A DNA stretch of 64,000 bases from CBDIBC01 sp965276635 (GCA_965276635.1 CBDIBC010000004.1:434001-498000); one strand, 5' to 3'. Positions 46,575 through 57,483 are shown, numbered from the stretch's first letter. The notes: generated from the letters alone by a model not told the origin. Translations and numbers: made by a program.

Positions 46575-47585
46575 ATGGCGATTCGAGTGGGCATCAATGG
46601 GTTCGGGCGCATCGGGCGCAACTTCCTCCGTGCCGCCCTCGCCGCCGGCGACGTCCAGGTCGTTGCCGTCAACGATCTGGTGCCGACCGCTACCAACGCA
46701 CACCTGCTGAAGTACGACTCCACCCACGGGACCCTGGCCGCCGACGTCGGCCACGTCGACGGCGCCATCACCGTCGACGGGACGACGATCACCGTCTTCG
46801 CCGAGCGCGACCCGAAGGCCCTCCCGTGGGGGGACGTCGGTGTCGACGTGGTGGTGGAGTCCACCGGGATCTTCACCGACGGCCAGAAGGCGGCCGCTCA
46901 CATCGAGGGCGGCGCGCCCCGGGTGATCATCTCGACGGTGGCGACGAACGTGGATGCCACCTTCGTGGTCGGGGTGAACGACGACTCGTTCGATCCCGGC
47001 GCCCACCGGATCGTGTCGAACGCGTCGTGCACCACGAACTGCTTCGTACCGATGATCAAGGTCCTCGACGACGCGTTCGGGGTGGAGAAGGGCCTGATGA
47101 CCACCGTGCATGCCTTCACCAACGACCAGAACCTGCTCGACCTGGCCCACAAGGACCTGCGCCGAGCTCGAGGCGCGGCGATGAACATCGTGCCGGCGTC
47201 GACCGGCGCCGCCGTGGCCACGGCCCTGGTGCTGGAGTCGATGACGGGCAGGCTGGACGGTAGGTCCCTGCGGGTGCCGGTGAGCGACGGGTCCATCACC
47301 GATTTCACTGGCATCCTCGGTCGCGACGTGACCGTCGACGAGGTGAACGAGGCGTTCGCCGAGGCGGCGTCCAGCGGGCCGTTGGCGTCGGTGCTCACCT
47401 ACACGGCGGATCCCATCGTCTCGTCCGACATCGTGGGCTCGGCCGCGTCGTGCACGTTCGACAGCCTGCTGACCCTGGCGATGGGCTCGATGGTGAAGGT
47501 GTTCGGCTGGTACGACAACGAGTGGGGCTACTCCAGCCGGCTGGTCGACCTCTCGCGCATCGTCGGCGCGGCGAACCAGGCCTAG
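46575..47585 (+). CDS. gap: glyceraldehyde-3-phosphate dehydrogenase
   Basis: A 336-residue NAD-dependent GAPDH. GINGFGRIGRNFLRA is the Rossmann start, the Asp in VVAVNDLVP indicates NAD preference, the active-site Cys is in SNASCTTNC and the C-terminal WYDNEWGYSSRLVDL is intact. AGGGGA precedes the ATG; a TAGGAT at 46533-46538 may be its promoter. First of the three-gene glycolytic set gap-pgk-tpiA. Confidence 0.98.
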   Translation: MAIRVGINGFGRIGRNFLRAALAAGDVQVVAVNDLVPTATNAHLLKYDSTHGTLAADVGHVDGAITVDGTTITVFAERDPKALPWGDVGVDVVVESTGIFTDGQKAAAHIEGGAPRVIISTVATNVDATFVVGVNDDSFDPGAHRIVSNASCTTNCFVPMIKVLDDAFGVEKGLMTTVHAFTNDQNLLDLAHKDLRRARGAAMNIVPASTGAAVATALVLESMTGRLDGRSLRVPVSDGSITDFTGILGRDVTVDEVNEAFAEAASSGPLASVLTYTADPIVSSDIVGSAASCTFDSLLTLAMGSMVKVFGWYDNEWGYSSRLVDLSRIVGAANQA

Positions 47586-47589
47586 GGCG

Positions 47590-48741
47590 GTGGAGCTCCC
47601 GGCCCTCGAGGACCTGCCGTCGCCCGACGGTCTGGCCGTGCTGGTCCGCTGTGACCTCAACGTGCCGATGAGTGGCGGGCGCATCACCGACGATCTGCGC
47701 ATCCGCCTGCCGGTCGAGACCATCACCTGGCTGCTTGACCACGGGGCGGCGAAGGTGACGGTCGCCAGCCACCTGGGTCGCCCCGGGGGCAGGCCCGACC
47801 CGGCGCTCACCATGGCACCCGTGCGAGCCCGGCTCCAGGAGCTGCTCGGCCGGGCGGGCGTGGACGGCGAGCGGGTCGAGCTGATGGAGAACCTGCGCTT
47901 CGACCCGGGCGAGGAGGCCAACAGCCCCGAGACCGTCGACCGGCTCGTCTTTGGCCAGGACCTCTACGTGGACGACGCATTCGGGGCGGCCCACCGGGCC
48001 CACGCGTCGATCGTCGGGCCGCCGGCCCGGTTGCCGTCGGCTGCCGGGCGGGTGCTGGCCCGCGAGGTGGAGGTGCTCGACACGTTGCTGGAGCGGGCTC
48101 GCAGGCCGTTCGTCGCCGTGCTGGGCGGCTCCAAGGTGAGCGACAAGCTCGGCGTCATCGAGGCGCTGCTCGGCCGGGTGGATGCGCTGATCGTCGGCGG
48201 CGGGATGTGCTTCACGTTCCTGGCCGCTCGGGGTCATGGGGTGGGTGCCTCGCTGCTGGAGGCCGAGCAGGTCGCCACGTGCCGACGGCTGTTGGCCGGC
48301 AGCACGCCGATCCTGGTCCCCGACGACCTGACCCTGCTCGCCCCGGGCGGGGTGCTCGGTCCGGGGGGGACCCCCTCGGGGGAGGTACGCCAGTCGGGCG
48401 CCGACGTCCCCGACGGCTGGACCGGGCTGGACATCGGCCCGGGGACAGCGGCCGACTTCTCTGATCGCATCGCCGAGGCGGCCACCGTGTTCTGGAACGG
48501 CCCGATGGGTGTCTTCGAGGACCCGCGCTTCGCAGCGGGGACGCGAGCCGTAGCCGAGGCGGTGGCCGACTGCCGGGGCTTCACCGTCGTGGGAGGCGGC
48601 GACAGTGCCGCTGCGCTGGCCTCGTTCGGCCTGGCCGACCGGGTCGACCACGTGTCGACCGGTGGTGGGGCCTCGCTCGAGTACCTCGAGCAGGGCGACC
48701 TCCCGGGTCTGGCGGCCCTGCGAGCCAGCGTGGCCGCATGA
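47590..48741 (+). CDS. pgk: phosphoglycerate kinase
   Basis: A 383-residue kinase transferring phosphate from 1,3-bisphosphoglycerate to ADP. Motifs: VRCDLNVPMSGGRITDD, ASHLGRPGG, the hinge GGSKVSDKLGVI, FWNGPMGVFE and VVGGGDSAAAL. It is slightly shorter than the usual 390-400 residues. GTG start four bases after the gap stop, and ATGA overlap with tpiA. Confidence 0.97.
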   Translation: MELPALEDLPSPDGLAVLVRCDLNVPMSGGRITDDLRIRLPVETITWLLDHGAAKVTVASHLGRPGGRPDPALTMAPVRARLQELLGRAGVDGERVELMENLRFDPGEEANSPETVDRLVFGQDLYVDDAFGAAHRAHASIVGPPARLPSAAGRVLAREVEVLDTLLERARRPFVAVLGGSKVSDKLGVIEALLGRVDALIVGGGMCFTFLAARGHGVGASLLEAEQVATCRRLLAGSTPILVPDDLTLLAPGGVLGPGGTPSGEVRQSGADVPDGWTGLDIGPGTAADFSDRIAEAATVFWNGPMGVFEDPRFAAGTRAVAEAVADCRGFTVVGGGDSAAALASFGLADRVDHVSTGGGASLEYLEQGDLPGLAALRASVAA

Positions 48742-49514
48742 GCGCGCGCCAGCCCCTCGTCTCGGGCAACTGGAAGATGCACTACACGCACCTCGAGGCG
48801 CTGAACGTGGTGCAGAAGCTCTCCTATCGCCTGTCCGACGCCGACCTCGACGCCGTCGAGGTGTCCCTCCACCCGGCCTTCACCGCGCTGCGGACGGTCC
48901 AGACGGTGTGCGACGCCGACGGCATCCGCGTGGCGCTCGGTGCCCAAGACGTGCATTGGGAGTCGAAGGGGGCGTTCACGGGCGAGGTCAGCGCGGTGAT
49001 GTTGGCCAAGTTGAACGTGCGCTACGTGATCGTCGGCCATTCGGAGCGGCGCCAGCACTTCGGCGAGACGGACGAGACGGTGAACAAGAAGGTCCGAGCC
49101 GTGCTGGGCGCAGCGATGACGCCCATCATGTGCGTGGGGGAGACGCTCGACGAGCGGGAGGCGGGGGACACGGAGGGCAAAGTTGTCGGTCAGCTGCTGG
49201 CCGGGCTGGCCGAGGTGTCGCCCGATGCGGTGGCGGGCCTGGTCGTGGCCTACGAGCCCATCTGGGCCATCGGCACGGGACGGACGGCGACGCCGGAGGA
49301 CGCGCAGGCCGTGGCCGCGGCCATCAGGGCCACGGTCGCCGATCACTGGGGGCCGGGGGCGGCGGACGGATTGCGGGTGCAGTACGGGGGATCGGTCAAA
49401 CCGGACACCATGCCTGCGCTCATGGCCCAGGCCGACATCGACGGTGCCCTGGTGGGCGGGGCCAGCCTCGACCCCGACGAGCTGGCCGCCGTGGTGGCCT
49501 ACCGATCGGCATGA
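48738..49514 (+). CDS. tpiA: triosephosphate isomerase
   Basis: A 258-residue TIM barrel. The catalytic residues are visible as Lys in SGNWKMH, His in VGHSERR and Glu in YEPIWAIGTG, with the phosphate loop YGGSVKPD and GALVGGASL. The ATG overlaps the pgk stop, so the three glycolytic genes are translationally linked. Confidence 0.98.
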   Translation: MSARQPLVSGNWKMHYTHLEALNVVQKLSYRLSDADLDAVEVSLHPAFTALRTVQTVCDADGIRVALGAQDVHWESKGAFTGEVSAVMLAKLNVRYVIVGHSERRQHFGETDETVNKKVRAVLGAAMTPIMCVGETLDEREAGDTEGKVVGQLLAGLAEVSPDAVAGLVVAYEPIWAIGTGRTATPEDAQAVAAAIRATVADHWGPGAADGLRVQYGGSVKPDTMPALMAQADIDGALVGGASLDPDELAAVVAYRSA

Positions 49515-49668
49515 ACGCGCTCCGAGGTGGCCTGCCCACTGGAGTATTTGTTACAGAACGTGCGGGTTGTTCACACAGCTGTTCGATTCTGGGCCATCTG
49601 TGCTGCTACGTTGTGTCCGCCGCCTGAACAACGGCTGAGAAAACCAACACTCAGGAGACGACTTCACG

Positions 49669-49899
49669 TTGCTCACCGTGATCATCATCGCTGTTCACAT
49701 CCTGGTGTCGCTCGCCCTCATCGTCATGGTGCTCCTGCACAGTGGCAAGGGTGGGGGGCTGTCGGAGATGTTCGGTGGCGGTCTGGGTTCGGCCGCGGCG
49801 GGGTCCACGGTCGTAGAGCGAAACCTCGACCGAGCCACGATCGTCTGCGCCGTCGTCTTCTGCTTCACCACGGTCATCCTCGCTATCCGGTTGCAGTGA
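49669..49899 (+). CDS. secG: preprotein translocase subunit SecG
   Basis: A 76-residue protein with two membrane helices (TVIIIAVHILVSLALIVMVL and IVCAVVFCFTTVILAI) around the conserved HSGKGGGLSEMFGGG loop. It is the small non-essential subunit of the SecYEG channel. TTG start at 49669, eleven bases after AGGAGA; GTG at 49678 is an alternative. It follows tpiA, as in many actinobacteria, with a separate promoter region containing TACGTT at 49607-49612. Confidence 0.93.
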   Translation: MLTVIIIAVHILVSLALIVMVLLHSGKGGGLSEMFGGGLGSAAAGSTVVERNLDRATIVCAVVFCFTTVILAIRLQ

Positions 49900-49983
49900 G
49901 CCGATGACCGGGGGAAGACCGACGTTGCACTGCGTTCCGGCCCATGGGGCTGCGAGGGGTTGTCGGCGCGCACAGTGAGCCAG

Positions 49984-50007
49984 GCGCCGTCACATCCGTG
50001 ACGGCGC
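49984..50007. terminator. 10-bp perfect stem with tetraloop between secG and the peptide transporter
   Basis: GCGCCGTCAC, loop ATCC, GTGACGGCGC. It lies 84 bases after secG and six bases before the Shine-Dalgarno of the binding protein, so it is either the secG terminator or a leader hairpin of the transporter operon. Confidence 0.55.
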
Positions 50008-50028
50008 GAGACAGGAGGGTCTCGGAAC

Positions 50029-51735
50029 GTGCATCAGCTATCGAAGAAGCGAACCACCTTGGTGGTGGGGATGGTGTCATTGGCACTGTTCGCCGCCGCC
50101 TGCGGGAGCAGTGGGAAGAAGCCGTCCTCGAGCAACGGCACCACGCCGTCCGCGTCGGGCAGCTTCAACCCGAACGGTCAGTTCACCCTGGAGATCGACC
50201 AGGAACCGACCAACTGGAACTGCACGTCGGCCGCCGGGAACGAGGAGGCCTGCATCAACATCGTCGACTCCCTGTGGCCGTCGGTGTTCCACACCTACCC
50301 GGACTACTCGGCCCGCCTGGACACCAACTTCATGCTGTCGGCCACCCAGACCAGCACCAGCCCGCAGACGATCGTCTACAAGATCAACCCCAAGGCGGTG
50401 TGGTCCGACGGGGTGCCGATCACCTACAAGGACTTCGTCTACAAGTGGCAGGCGGAGAGTGGCCTGCCCCAGTACAAGGACGTCGGCAACCAGACCTACG
50501 CCCCGGCCACCAACGGCGGGTACTCGCAGATCCAGAGCGTGACGGAGATGGGCAACAACCCATACGACGTCCAGGTGGTGTTCTCCAGCCCCTATCCGGA
50601 CTGGAAGGGCATCTTCGGCGCCGACGACCCGCTCCTGCCGGCGCACATCGCCCAGCAGGTGGGCTACAACACCGGTTTCACCGATCCGGTCAAGGACCTG
50701 GTGTCGGGCGGCCCGTTCATCGTGCAGAACTACAACAAGGGCACGTCGCTGACGATGGTCCGCAACCCCAAGTGGTGGGGACCCAAGGCGAACCTGTCGC
50801 AGGTGACGTTCCGGTTCCTGACCGACTCGTCGGCCATCGTCCCGGCCCTGCAGAACAACGAGATCAACGGTGGGATCCTGACGCCGCAGCTGGACCTGGT
50901 GAACTCGCTCAAGCAGCTCGGTGGTGTCACGTATGAGCAGAAGGACGGCTTGGAGTTCGAGCACCTGGACTTCAACCAGACCAATCAGTGGTTGAAGGAC
51001 CCGGCCATCCGCCAGGCCATCATGTTGTCGGTCGACCGCCAGCAGCTGATCGCCAAGACCGTCGGCCAGTACGACCCGGCCGCCAAGCCGCTCAACGACC
51101 GGGTGCTGGTGCCCGGCCAGCCCGGCTACCAGGACAACTCCGGTGGGCAGTACAACACCGCTGACGTGGCCAAGGCCAAGCAGGTGCTGGCCGCCGCCGG
51201 CTACACGCTCAACGGGGGCCAGCTGACCAAGGGTGGCAAGCCGGTGACCATGCGGATCAGCTCGACCGCCGGGAACGCCCTGCGGGCCAGCGAGGAGCAG
51301 TTCATCGTCAACGCGGTGAGCCAGATCGGCATCAAGGCCACCGAGACCGACGTCTCCTCCCTGGGTGACACCCTGGCCAAGGGCGACTTCGACATGATCG
51401 TCTTCGCCTGGGTGAACACGCCGTTCCTGTCGGGCAACGACGCTCTCTACCAGACGGCGAACACCAAGACCGGGGCCGGATCGTCGAACTTCGACGCCTA
51501 CAGCGACCCCACGGTGGACTCGCTGATCCAGAAGGCCGACACCACCATGGGTGACACGGCCCGGGCCGCGGTCTACAACCAGGTGGACGCCCAGCTGTGG
51601 AAGACCTTCTACAGCCTGCCGCTGTTCCAGCGGGCTGTCTCCATCGTGTACCAGAACAAGTTCGCCAACTTCCACGTGAACACCACGGCGGAGAGCTCGA
51701 CCTACAACATGCTGGACTGGGGCGAGAAGGGCTGA
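50029..51735 (+). CDS. peptide ABC transporter substrate-binding lipoprotein (family 5)
   Basis: A 568-residue extracellular binding protein. A basic N-terminus and hydrophobic helix end in LFAAACGSSG, a lipobox with Cys25 as the lipidated residue. A Ser/Thr/Pro linker follows, then the SBP family 5 fold (VWSDGVPITYKDFVYKWQ, RQAIMLSVDRQQLIAKTV). It captures oligopeptides or similar ligands for the permease encoded downstream. GTG start with GGAGG ten bases upstream. First gene of a five-gene transporter operon. Confidence 0.95.
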   Translation: MHQLSKKRTTLVVGMVSLALFAAACGSSGKKPSSSNGTTPSASGSFNPNGQFTLEIDQEPTNWNCTSAAGNEEACINIVDSLWPSVFHTYPDYSARLDTNFMLSATQTSTSPQTIVYKINPKAVWSDGVPITYKDFVYKWQAESGLPQYKDVGNQTYAPATNGGYSQIQSVTEMGNNPYDVQVVFSSPYPDWKGIFGADDPLLPAHIAQQVGYNTGFTDPVKDLVSGGPFIVQNYNKGTSLTMVRNPKWWGPKANLSQVTFRFLTDSSAIVPALQNNEINGGILTPQLDLVNSLKQLGGVTYEQKDGLEFEHLDFNQTNQWLKDPAIRQAIMLSVDRQQLIAKTVGQYDPAAKPLNDRVLVPGQPGYQDNSGGQYNTADVAKAKQVLAAAGYTLNGGQLTKGGKPVTMRISSTAGNALRASEEQFIVNAVSQIGIKATETDVSSLGDTLAKGDFDMIVFAWVNTPFLSGNDALYQTANTKTGAGSSNFDAYSDPTVDSLIQKADTTMGDTARAAVYNQVDAQLWKTFYSLPLFQRAVSIVYQNKFANFHVNTTAESSTYNMLDWGEKG

Positions 51736-51868
51736 TCAGCATCACCCGCTAGCCGCCGGGAGGGGCAGGCCGCGCCGATGGTTGGCGGCGCCCCCTCCCG
51801 GTCGCTGGCCGTCCCGATCGACAGACCGTGTTGGCGGCAAAGACCGTGTTCGAGAAAGGGGGCTGCGG

Positions 51869-52843
51869 ATGGACGTGCTCCGATTCGTGGTCCGCCGGGT
51901 GCTCATCTCCATACCCGTGCTGATCCTGGCGTCGTTCGTGGTGTTCGTCATCGCAGTGAACACGGGCGATCCGGTGGGCTTCCTGCTGGTCAACCCCAAG
52001 ACCTCGCGCGCGACCATCCTGGCCGAGCGGGCGCAGCTGCACCTGAACGACAACGTGTTCCAGCGCTACCAGATCTGGGCCGGCCACTTCATCCGCGGCG
52101 ACTGGGGCAGGTCGATCTTCGGACCGGCGGTGCGGCCGGTGCTGACCCATGCTCTGGGCGTGACGCTGCGGATGATCCTCCTGGCCGCGCTGCTGTCGAT
52201 CATCCTGGGCATCGTCATCGGGGTGGTGAGCGCCATCCGCCAGTACTCCTTCATCGACTACTCGTCCACCTTCGCCAGCTTCCTGTTCTTCTCCATCCCG
52301 GTGGTGTGGCTGGCCGGCCTGCTGAAGATCATCGGCATCAAGGTCAACCAGAGCGTCCACCACACCTACTTCTTCACCCTGGGCGACCAGACCCCGGGCC
52401 TGGCAGGCGGTTTCTTCTCCAACAGCGGCAACATCCTGGGGCACCTGTACCTCCCGGTGATCACTCTCACGCTCATACAGATCGCCTCGTGGAGCCGGTA
52501 CCAGCGGGCGTCGATGCTCGACGTCATGAACTCCGACTACGTGCGGCTGGCCTACGCCAAGGGCCTGTCGCCGACTCGGGTCCTGGTCCGCCACACCCTG
52601 CGCAACGCCCTCATCCCCATCGTGACGGTGGTGGCCATCGACTTCGCCGCCTTCTTCAACGGCGCCATCGGCACCGAGACGGTGTTCGGGTGGCAGGGGA
52701 TGGGGGTGGTGCTGGTGAACGCGGTCAAGCAGGCGGACGTGAACGTCCTGCTGGCATGGTTCATGATCACGGCCGTGATCGTGGTGGTGTTCAACCTCAT
52801 CGCCGACGTGCTCTACGGCGTGCTCGACCCGAGGATCCGCTGA
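51869..52843 (+). CDS. peptide ABC transporter permease (DppB/OppB type)
   Basis: A 324-residue membrane protein with six helices, beginning FVVRRVLISIPVLILASFVV as usual for DppB. The EAA loop that docks the ATPases is YVRLAYAKGLSPTRVLVRHT. GGGGG precedes the ATG. Its stop overlaps the next start (TGATG). Confidence 0.94.
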   Translation: MDVLRFVVRRVLISIPVLILASFVVFVIAVNTGDPVGFLLVNPKTSRATILAERAQLHLNDNVFQRYQIWAGHFIRGDWGRSIFGPAVRPVLTHALGVTLRMILLAALLSIILGIVIGVVSAIRQYSFIDYSSTFASFLFFSIPVVWLAGLLKIIGIKVNQSVHHTYFFTLGDQTPGLAGGFFSNSGNILGHLYLPVITLTLIQIASWSRYQRASMLDVMNSDYVRLAYAKGLSPTRVLVRHTLRNALIPIVTVVAIDFAAFFNGAIGTETVFGWQGMGVVLVNAVKQADVNVLLAWFMITAVIVVVFNLIADVLYGVLDPRIR

Positions 52844-53862
52844 TGGCCGGCGAACGTGACGAGGTCCGAGCGACGGGGACCGGCCTGGTCGACCGGTCGC
52901 CCGACGCCGAGGGCGGGGCGGAAGGCGGCCCGGAGCGGGAGTTCACTGTCAGGGCCCGCACCCAACGGCGCATCGTCCTGGAGCGCTTCACCCACCACCG
53001 CCTGGCGGTGGTCTCGCTGGTGGTGCTGGTGATCCTGTTCGTGGCCGCCTTCACCGGCGGCCACTGGTGGCATTACACCTACCGCCAGGAGACGAACCAG
53101 AACTCGGTCCGCCCTACGTGGTGGCCGTACTTCAGCGGGTCGTTCCACTGGGGCCAGCTCACGCACTGGAAGCACCCCATGGGCACCGACAGCCTGGGGC
53201 ACGACACGTTCGCCCAGGTGCTGCGCGGCGCCCAGAAGAGCTGCCTGATCGCCGTCAGCGTGGCGGTGCTCTCCACCGTCATCGGCACGGTGCTGGGGGC
53301 CATCGCCGGCTACTACCGCGGTCTGACCGACACCATCATCATGCGCTTCACCGACCTCTTCCTGACCTTGCCGCTGGTGGCGGTGTCGGGCGCCATCGCC
53401 TACAAGTTCGCCGCGGCCAGCTCCAAGGGCTGGACGGTGCTGGCCCTCATCCTGGCCCTGCTCCTCTGGCAACCCATCTGTCGGGTGGTGCGCGGCGTGT
53501 TCCTGTCGCTGCGGGAGAAGGAGTTCGTCGACGCGGCGCGGGCGCTGGGCGCCAGTGACCGGCGCATCATCTTCCGCCACCTGCTGCCGAACGTGGTCGG
53601 CCCGGTGATCGTCAACGCCACCCTCACCGTCGCCCTGGCCATCCTGACCGAGACCATCCTGTCCTACATCGGGCTGGGGGTGCAGCCGCCCGACACGTCC
53701 CTGGGGCTGCTGATCAACGCCGGCGAGCAGGCGGCTCAGACCCGACCGTGGCTGTTCTACTTCCCCGGCATCTTCATCATCCTCATCTGCCTCACCGTGA
53801 ACTTCGTCGGCGACGGCTTGCGGGACGCCTTCGATCCCAGCCAGAACCGGGTGCGAGCCTGA
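52843..53862 (+). CDS. peptide ABC transporter permease (DppC/OppC type)
   Basis: A 339-residue permease with an N-terminal cytoplasmic tail of about 45 residues, a first helix (LAVVSLVVLVILFVAAF), a periplasmic loop (HPMGTDSLGHDTFAQVLRGA is the DppC signature) and the EAA loop EFVDAARALGASDRRIIFRH. It forms the channel with the DppB-type subunit. Overlaps both neighbours by one base. Confidence 0.94.
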   Translation: MAGERDEVRATGTGLVDRSPDAEGGAEGGPEREFTVRARTQRRIVLERFTHHRLAVVSLVVLVILFVAAFTGGHWWHYTYRQETNQNSVRPTWWPYFSGSFHWGQLTHWKHPMGTDSLGHDTFAQVLRGAQKSCLIAVSVAVLSTVIGTVLGAIAGYYRGLTDTIIMRFTDLFLTLPLVAVSGAIAYKFAAASSKGWTVLALILALLLWQPICRVVRGVFLSLREKEFVDAARALGASDRRIIFRHLLPNVVGPVIVNATLTVALAILTETILSYIGLGVQPPDTSLGLLINAGEQAAQTRPWLFYFPGIFIILICLTVNFVGDGLRDAFDPSQNRVRA

Positions 53863-55003
53863 TGGCGGCCCGACCATCCGACGACGGCGAGCTGGCCTCC
53901 GAGGAGGAGCAGGCCACCCTCCTGTCGGGCTCGGCGGCCGACGCCGGCATCGAGCTGTCGGAGACGGCGCCGCTGTTGGAGGTGACCGACCTCCAGGTCG
54001 ACTTCCCGACCGACGACGGCATCGTCCACGCCGTGCGCGGCGTGAGCTTCTCCCTGGGCGAGGGCGAGGTCATCGCCATCGTGGGGGAGTCGGGGTCGGG
54101 CAAGTCGGTGACGTCGCTGGCCATCATGGGCCTCCTGGGGCGGACGGCTCGGGTCAGCGGCTCGGTGAAGTACCGCGGCGTCGAGCTGCTGGGCATGAAG
54201 CGCAGGGACCTGGCCAAGCTGCGGGGCCAGGAGCTGGCCATGGTGTTCCAGGACCCTATGACGTCGCTGAACCCGGTGTACCGGGTGGGGTGGCAGCTGG
54301 CCGAGGCGGTGCGAGCTCACCACAAGATCTCCAAGCGCGCCGCCGAGGTGCGGGCGGTCGACCTGCTCCGGCTGGTCGGGATCCCCAACCCGGAGAGCCG
54401 GGTACGGAACTTCCCCCACGAGTTCAGCGGCGGCATGCGCCAGCGGGCGGTGATCGCCATGGCCGTGGCCAACGACCCCGATGTGATCATCGCCGACGAG
54501 CCCACCACCGCGCTCGACGTCACCGTCCAGGCCCAGATCCTCGAGACCATGGAGGAGGCGCGCCGGGAGAGCCGGGCCGGGATGGTGCTGATCACCCACG
54601 ACCTGGGGGTGGTGGCCGGCAGCGCCGACCGGGTGGTGGTGATGTACGCCGGACGCCCGGTGGAGGTCGGCACCGTGGACGACATCTTCTACCGGCCGTC
54701 CATGCCCTACACCGTCGGGCTGCTGGGTGCCATGCCCCGGCTGAACGTCTCGTCGGCGAAGCTGGTGCCGGTCACGGGCAGCCCGCCTTCGCTCATCAAC
54801 CTGCCGCCGGGCTGCCCGTTCGCACCGCGCTGCCCGCTCGTCACCGACGAGTGCAATCGCCGTGAGCCGGAGCTGACCGCCGTCGGCCCCGGACACCTGG
54901 CCGCCTGCCTGCGCCTCGATGCCGTGCCCGGCCTGGTGGCCGACCGGCTCGGTGATCTCGGCATCGGATCGTCGGCACCGGCCCCGACGCCCGAGGTGGC
55001 GCA

Positions 55004-55007
<4 letters not shown>
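53862..55007 (+). CDS. peptide ABC transporter ATPase (DppD/OppD type)
   Basis: A 381-residue ATPase: Walker A GESGSGKSVTSLAI, Q-loop VFQDPMTSLNP, signature EFSGGMRQRAVIAMAV, Walker B VIIADEPTTALDV. The C-terminal oligopeptide motif GCPFAPRCPLVTDEC contains Cys residues that in some homologues bind an iron-sulfur cluster. An acidic N-terminal arm of 35 residues precedes the core. ATGA overlap with the next gene. Confidence 0.95.
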
Positions 55008-56038
<1,031 letters not shown>

Positions 56039-56076
56039 GCGGCTGTCCCGGCCGTGATGGAATCGGCGTCCGGTCC

Positions 56077-56082
56077 TAGGCT
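56077..56082 (+). promoter_or_regulatory. -10 element (TAGGCT) for menB
   Basis: TAGGCT is followed by seven bases and the menB ATG at 56090. Confidence 0.45.
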
Positions 56083-56089
56083 CGCCTCG

Positions 56090-57001
56090 ATGGCCTCCGA
56101 CACGGTTTCCGAGCTCTTCGACCCCCTCGCCTGGCGGCCGGTGGACGGCTTCGAGCTGACCGACATCACCTACCACCGGGCGGTCGATCAGGGAACGGTC
56201 CGGATCGCCTTCGACCGCCCCGAGGTCCGCAACGCCTTTCGGCCCCATACCGTCGACGAGCTCGCTCGCTGCATGGAGCATGCCCGCACCAGTCCCGACG
56301 TCGGCTGTGTCCTGCTGACAGGGAACGGCCCCTCGCCACGGGACGGGGGGTGGGCGTTCTGCTCGGGCGGCGATCAGCGCATCCGGGGTCGGGACGGCTA
56401 CCAGTACGCCAGTGGCGACTCGGCCGCGACGGTGGACCCGGCCAGGACGGGGCGGCTCCACATCCTGGAGGTGCAGCGGCTCATCCGCTTCATGGGGAAG
56501 GTGGTGATCTGCGTGGTCCCCGGTTGGGCAGCGGGCGGCGGCCACAGCCTGCACGTGGTGTGCGACCTGACGCTCGCCTCGGAGGAGCACGCCCGCTTCA
56601 AGCAGACGGACGCCGACGTGGCCAGCTTCGACGGCGGGTTCGGCTCGGCCTACCTGGCCCGCCAGGTGGGCCAGAAGCGAGCCCGGGAGATCTTCTTCCT
56701 GGGTCGGGCCTACTCGGCCAGGGAAGCCTTCGAGATGGGCGCGGTGAACGCGGTCGTGCCCCACCAGGACCTCGAGCGCGTGGCGCTGGAGTGGGCCGCC
56801 CAGGTGAACGCCAAGAGCCCGACGGCGCAGCGGATGTTGAAGTTCGCGTTCAACCTGATCGACGACGGCCTCGTCGGCCAGCAGCTGTTCGCCGGGGAGG
56901 CCACCCGCCTGGCCTACGCCTCCGACGAGGCGGCCGAGGGGCGTGACGCCTTCCTGGAGAAGCGACCGCCTGACTGGACGGGATATCCGTACCACTACTG
57001 A
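56090..57001 (+). CDS. menB: 1,4-dihydroxy-2-naphthoyl-CoA synthase
   Basis: A 303-residue crotonase of menaquinone synthesis closing the second ring of O-succinylbenzoyl-CoA. GWAFCSGGDQRIRGRDGYQY is the MenB-specific loop, WAAGGGHSLHVVCDLTLAS the oxyanion region, and FDGGFGSAYLARQVGQKRAR and the C-terminal KRPPDWTGYPYHY are diagnostic. ATG at 56090 is set by the leaderless -10; 36 extra bases upstream are open but unsupported. No other men gene is visible in the window. Confidence 0.94.
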   Translation: MASDTVSELFDPLAWRPVDGFELTDITYHRAVDQGTVRIAFDRPEVRNAFRPHTVDELARCMEHARTSPDVGCVLLTGNGPSPRDGGWAFCSGGDQRIRGRDGYQYASGDSAATVDPARTGRLHILEVQRLIRFMGKVVICVVPGWAAGGGHSLHVVCDLTLASEEHARFKQTDADVASFDGGFGSAYLARQVGQKRAREIFFLGRAYSAREAFEMGAVNAVVPHQDLERVALEWAAQVNAKSPTAQRMLKFAFNLIDDGLVGQQLFAGEATRLAYASDEAAEGRDAFLEKRPPDWTGYPYHY

Positions 57002-57075
57002 GTCCGGGGTTCGGCTACGGTCAGGTCCCGCCCGGCGCGGACCTGCCGGTCGGGCGCAGACGACGAGGAGTGCCT

Positions 57076-57381
57076 GTGCCTGTCCTGGTAGCCACCATCA
57101 CGCCGAAGCCGGGCAAGCTCGACGATGTCGAGGCGGCTCTGACTGCGCTCATCCCCGCTGTGCACGACGAGGACGGTTGCCAGCTTTACGCCCTGCACCG
57201 GGGCAAGGACCGGCTGGTGTTCGTGGAGAAGTGGCGCGACGGCGACGCGCTGGCCGCCCACGGCAAGGGCCCGAACATGGCCGCTGTCGGTGCCGCGGTG
57301 AAGGGGCTGGTCGACGGCCCTCCCGACGTGGTCATCCTCGAGGCCGTCCCCGCCGGTGACGCCACCAAGGGCGCCATCTGA
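57076..57381 (+). CDS. antibiotic biosynthesis monooxygenase (ABM) domain protein
   Basis: A 101-residue ferredoxin-like dimeric alpha-beta barrel: LVATITPKPGKLDDVEAAL, HDEDGCQLYALHRGKDRL, FVEKWRDGDALAAH. Members oxidise quinols or act as small quinone monooxygenases, which may fit with menB nearby, but this is speculative. GTG at 57076 follows GAGGAG by five bases; a GTG six bases earlier is possible. Confidence 0.82.
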   Translation: MPVLVATITPKPGKLDDVEAALTALIPAVHDEDGCQLYALHRGKDRLVFVEKWRDGDALAAHGKGPNMAAVGAAVKGLVDGPPDVVILEAVPAGDATKGAI

Positions 57382-57483
57382 CCTGACCGCCTGCCGGTGG
57401 GCCCTCGCCTGACGGGCCCTGGCCTGGTGGGCCGTCCAGCCCCGCTATGATCGCTCGCTACGCCGGTTGCGACCGGCGACCAC

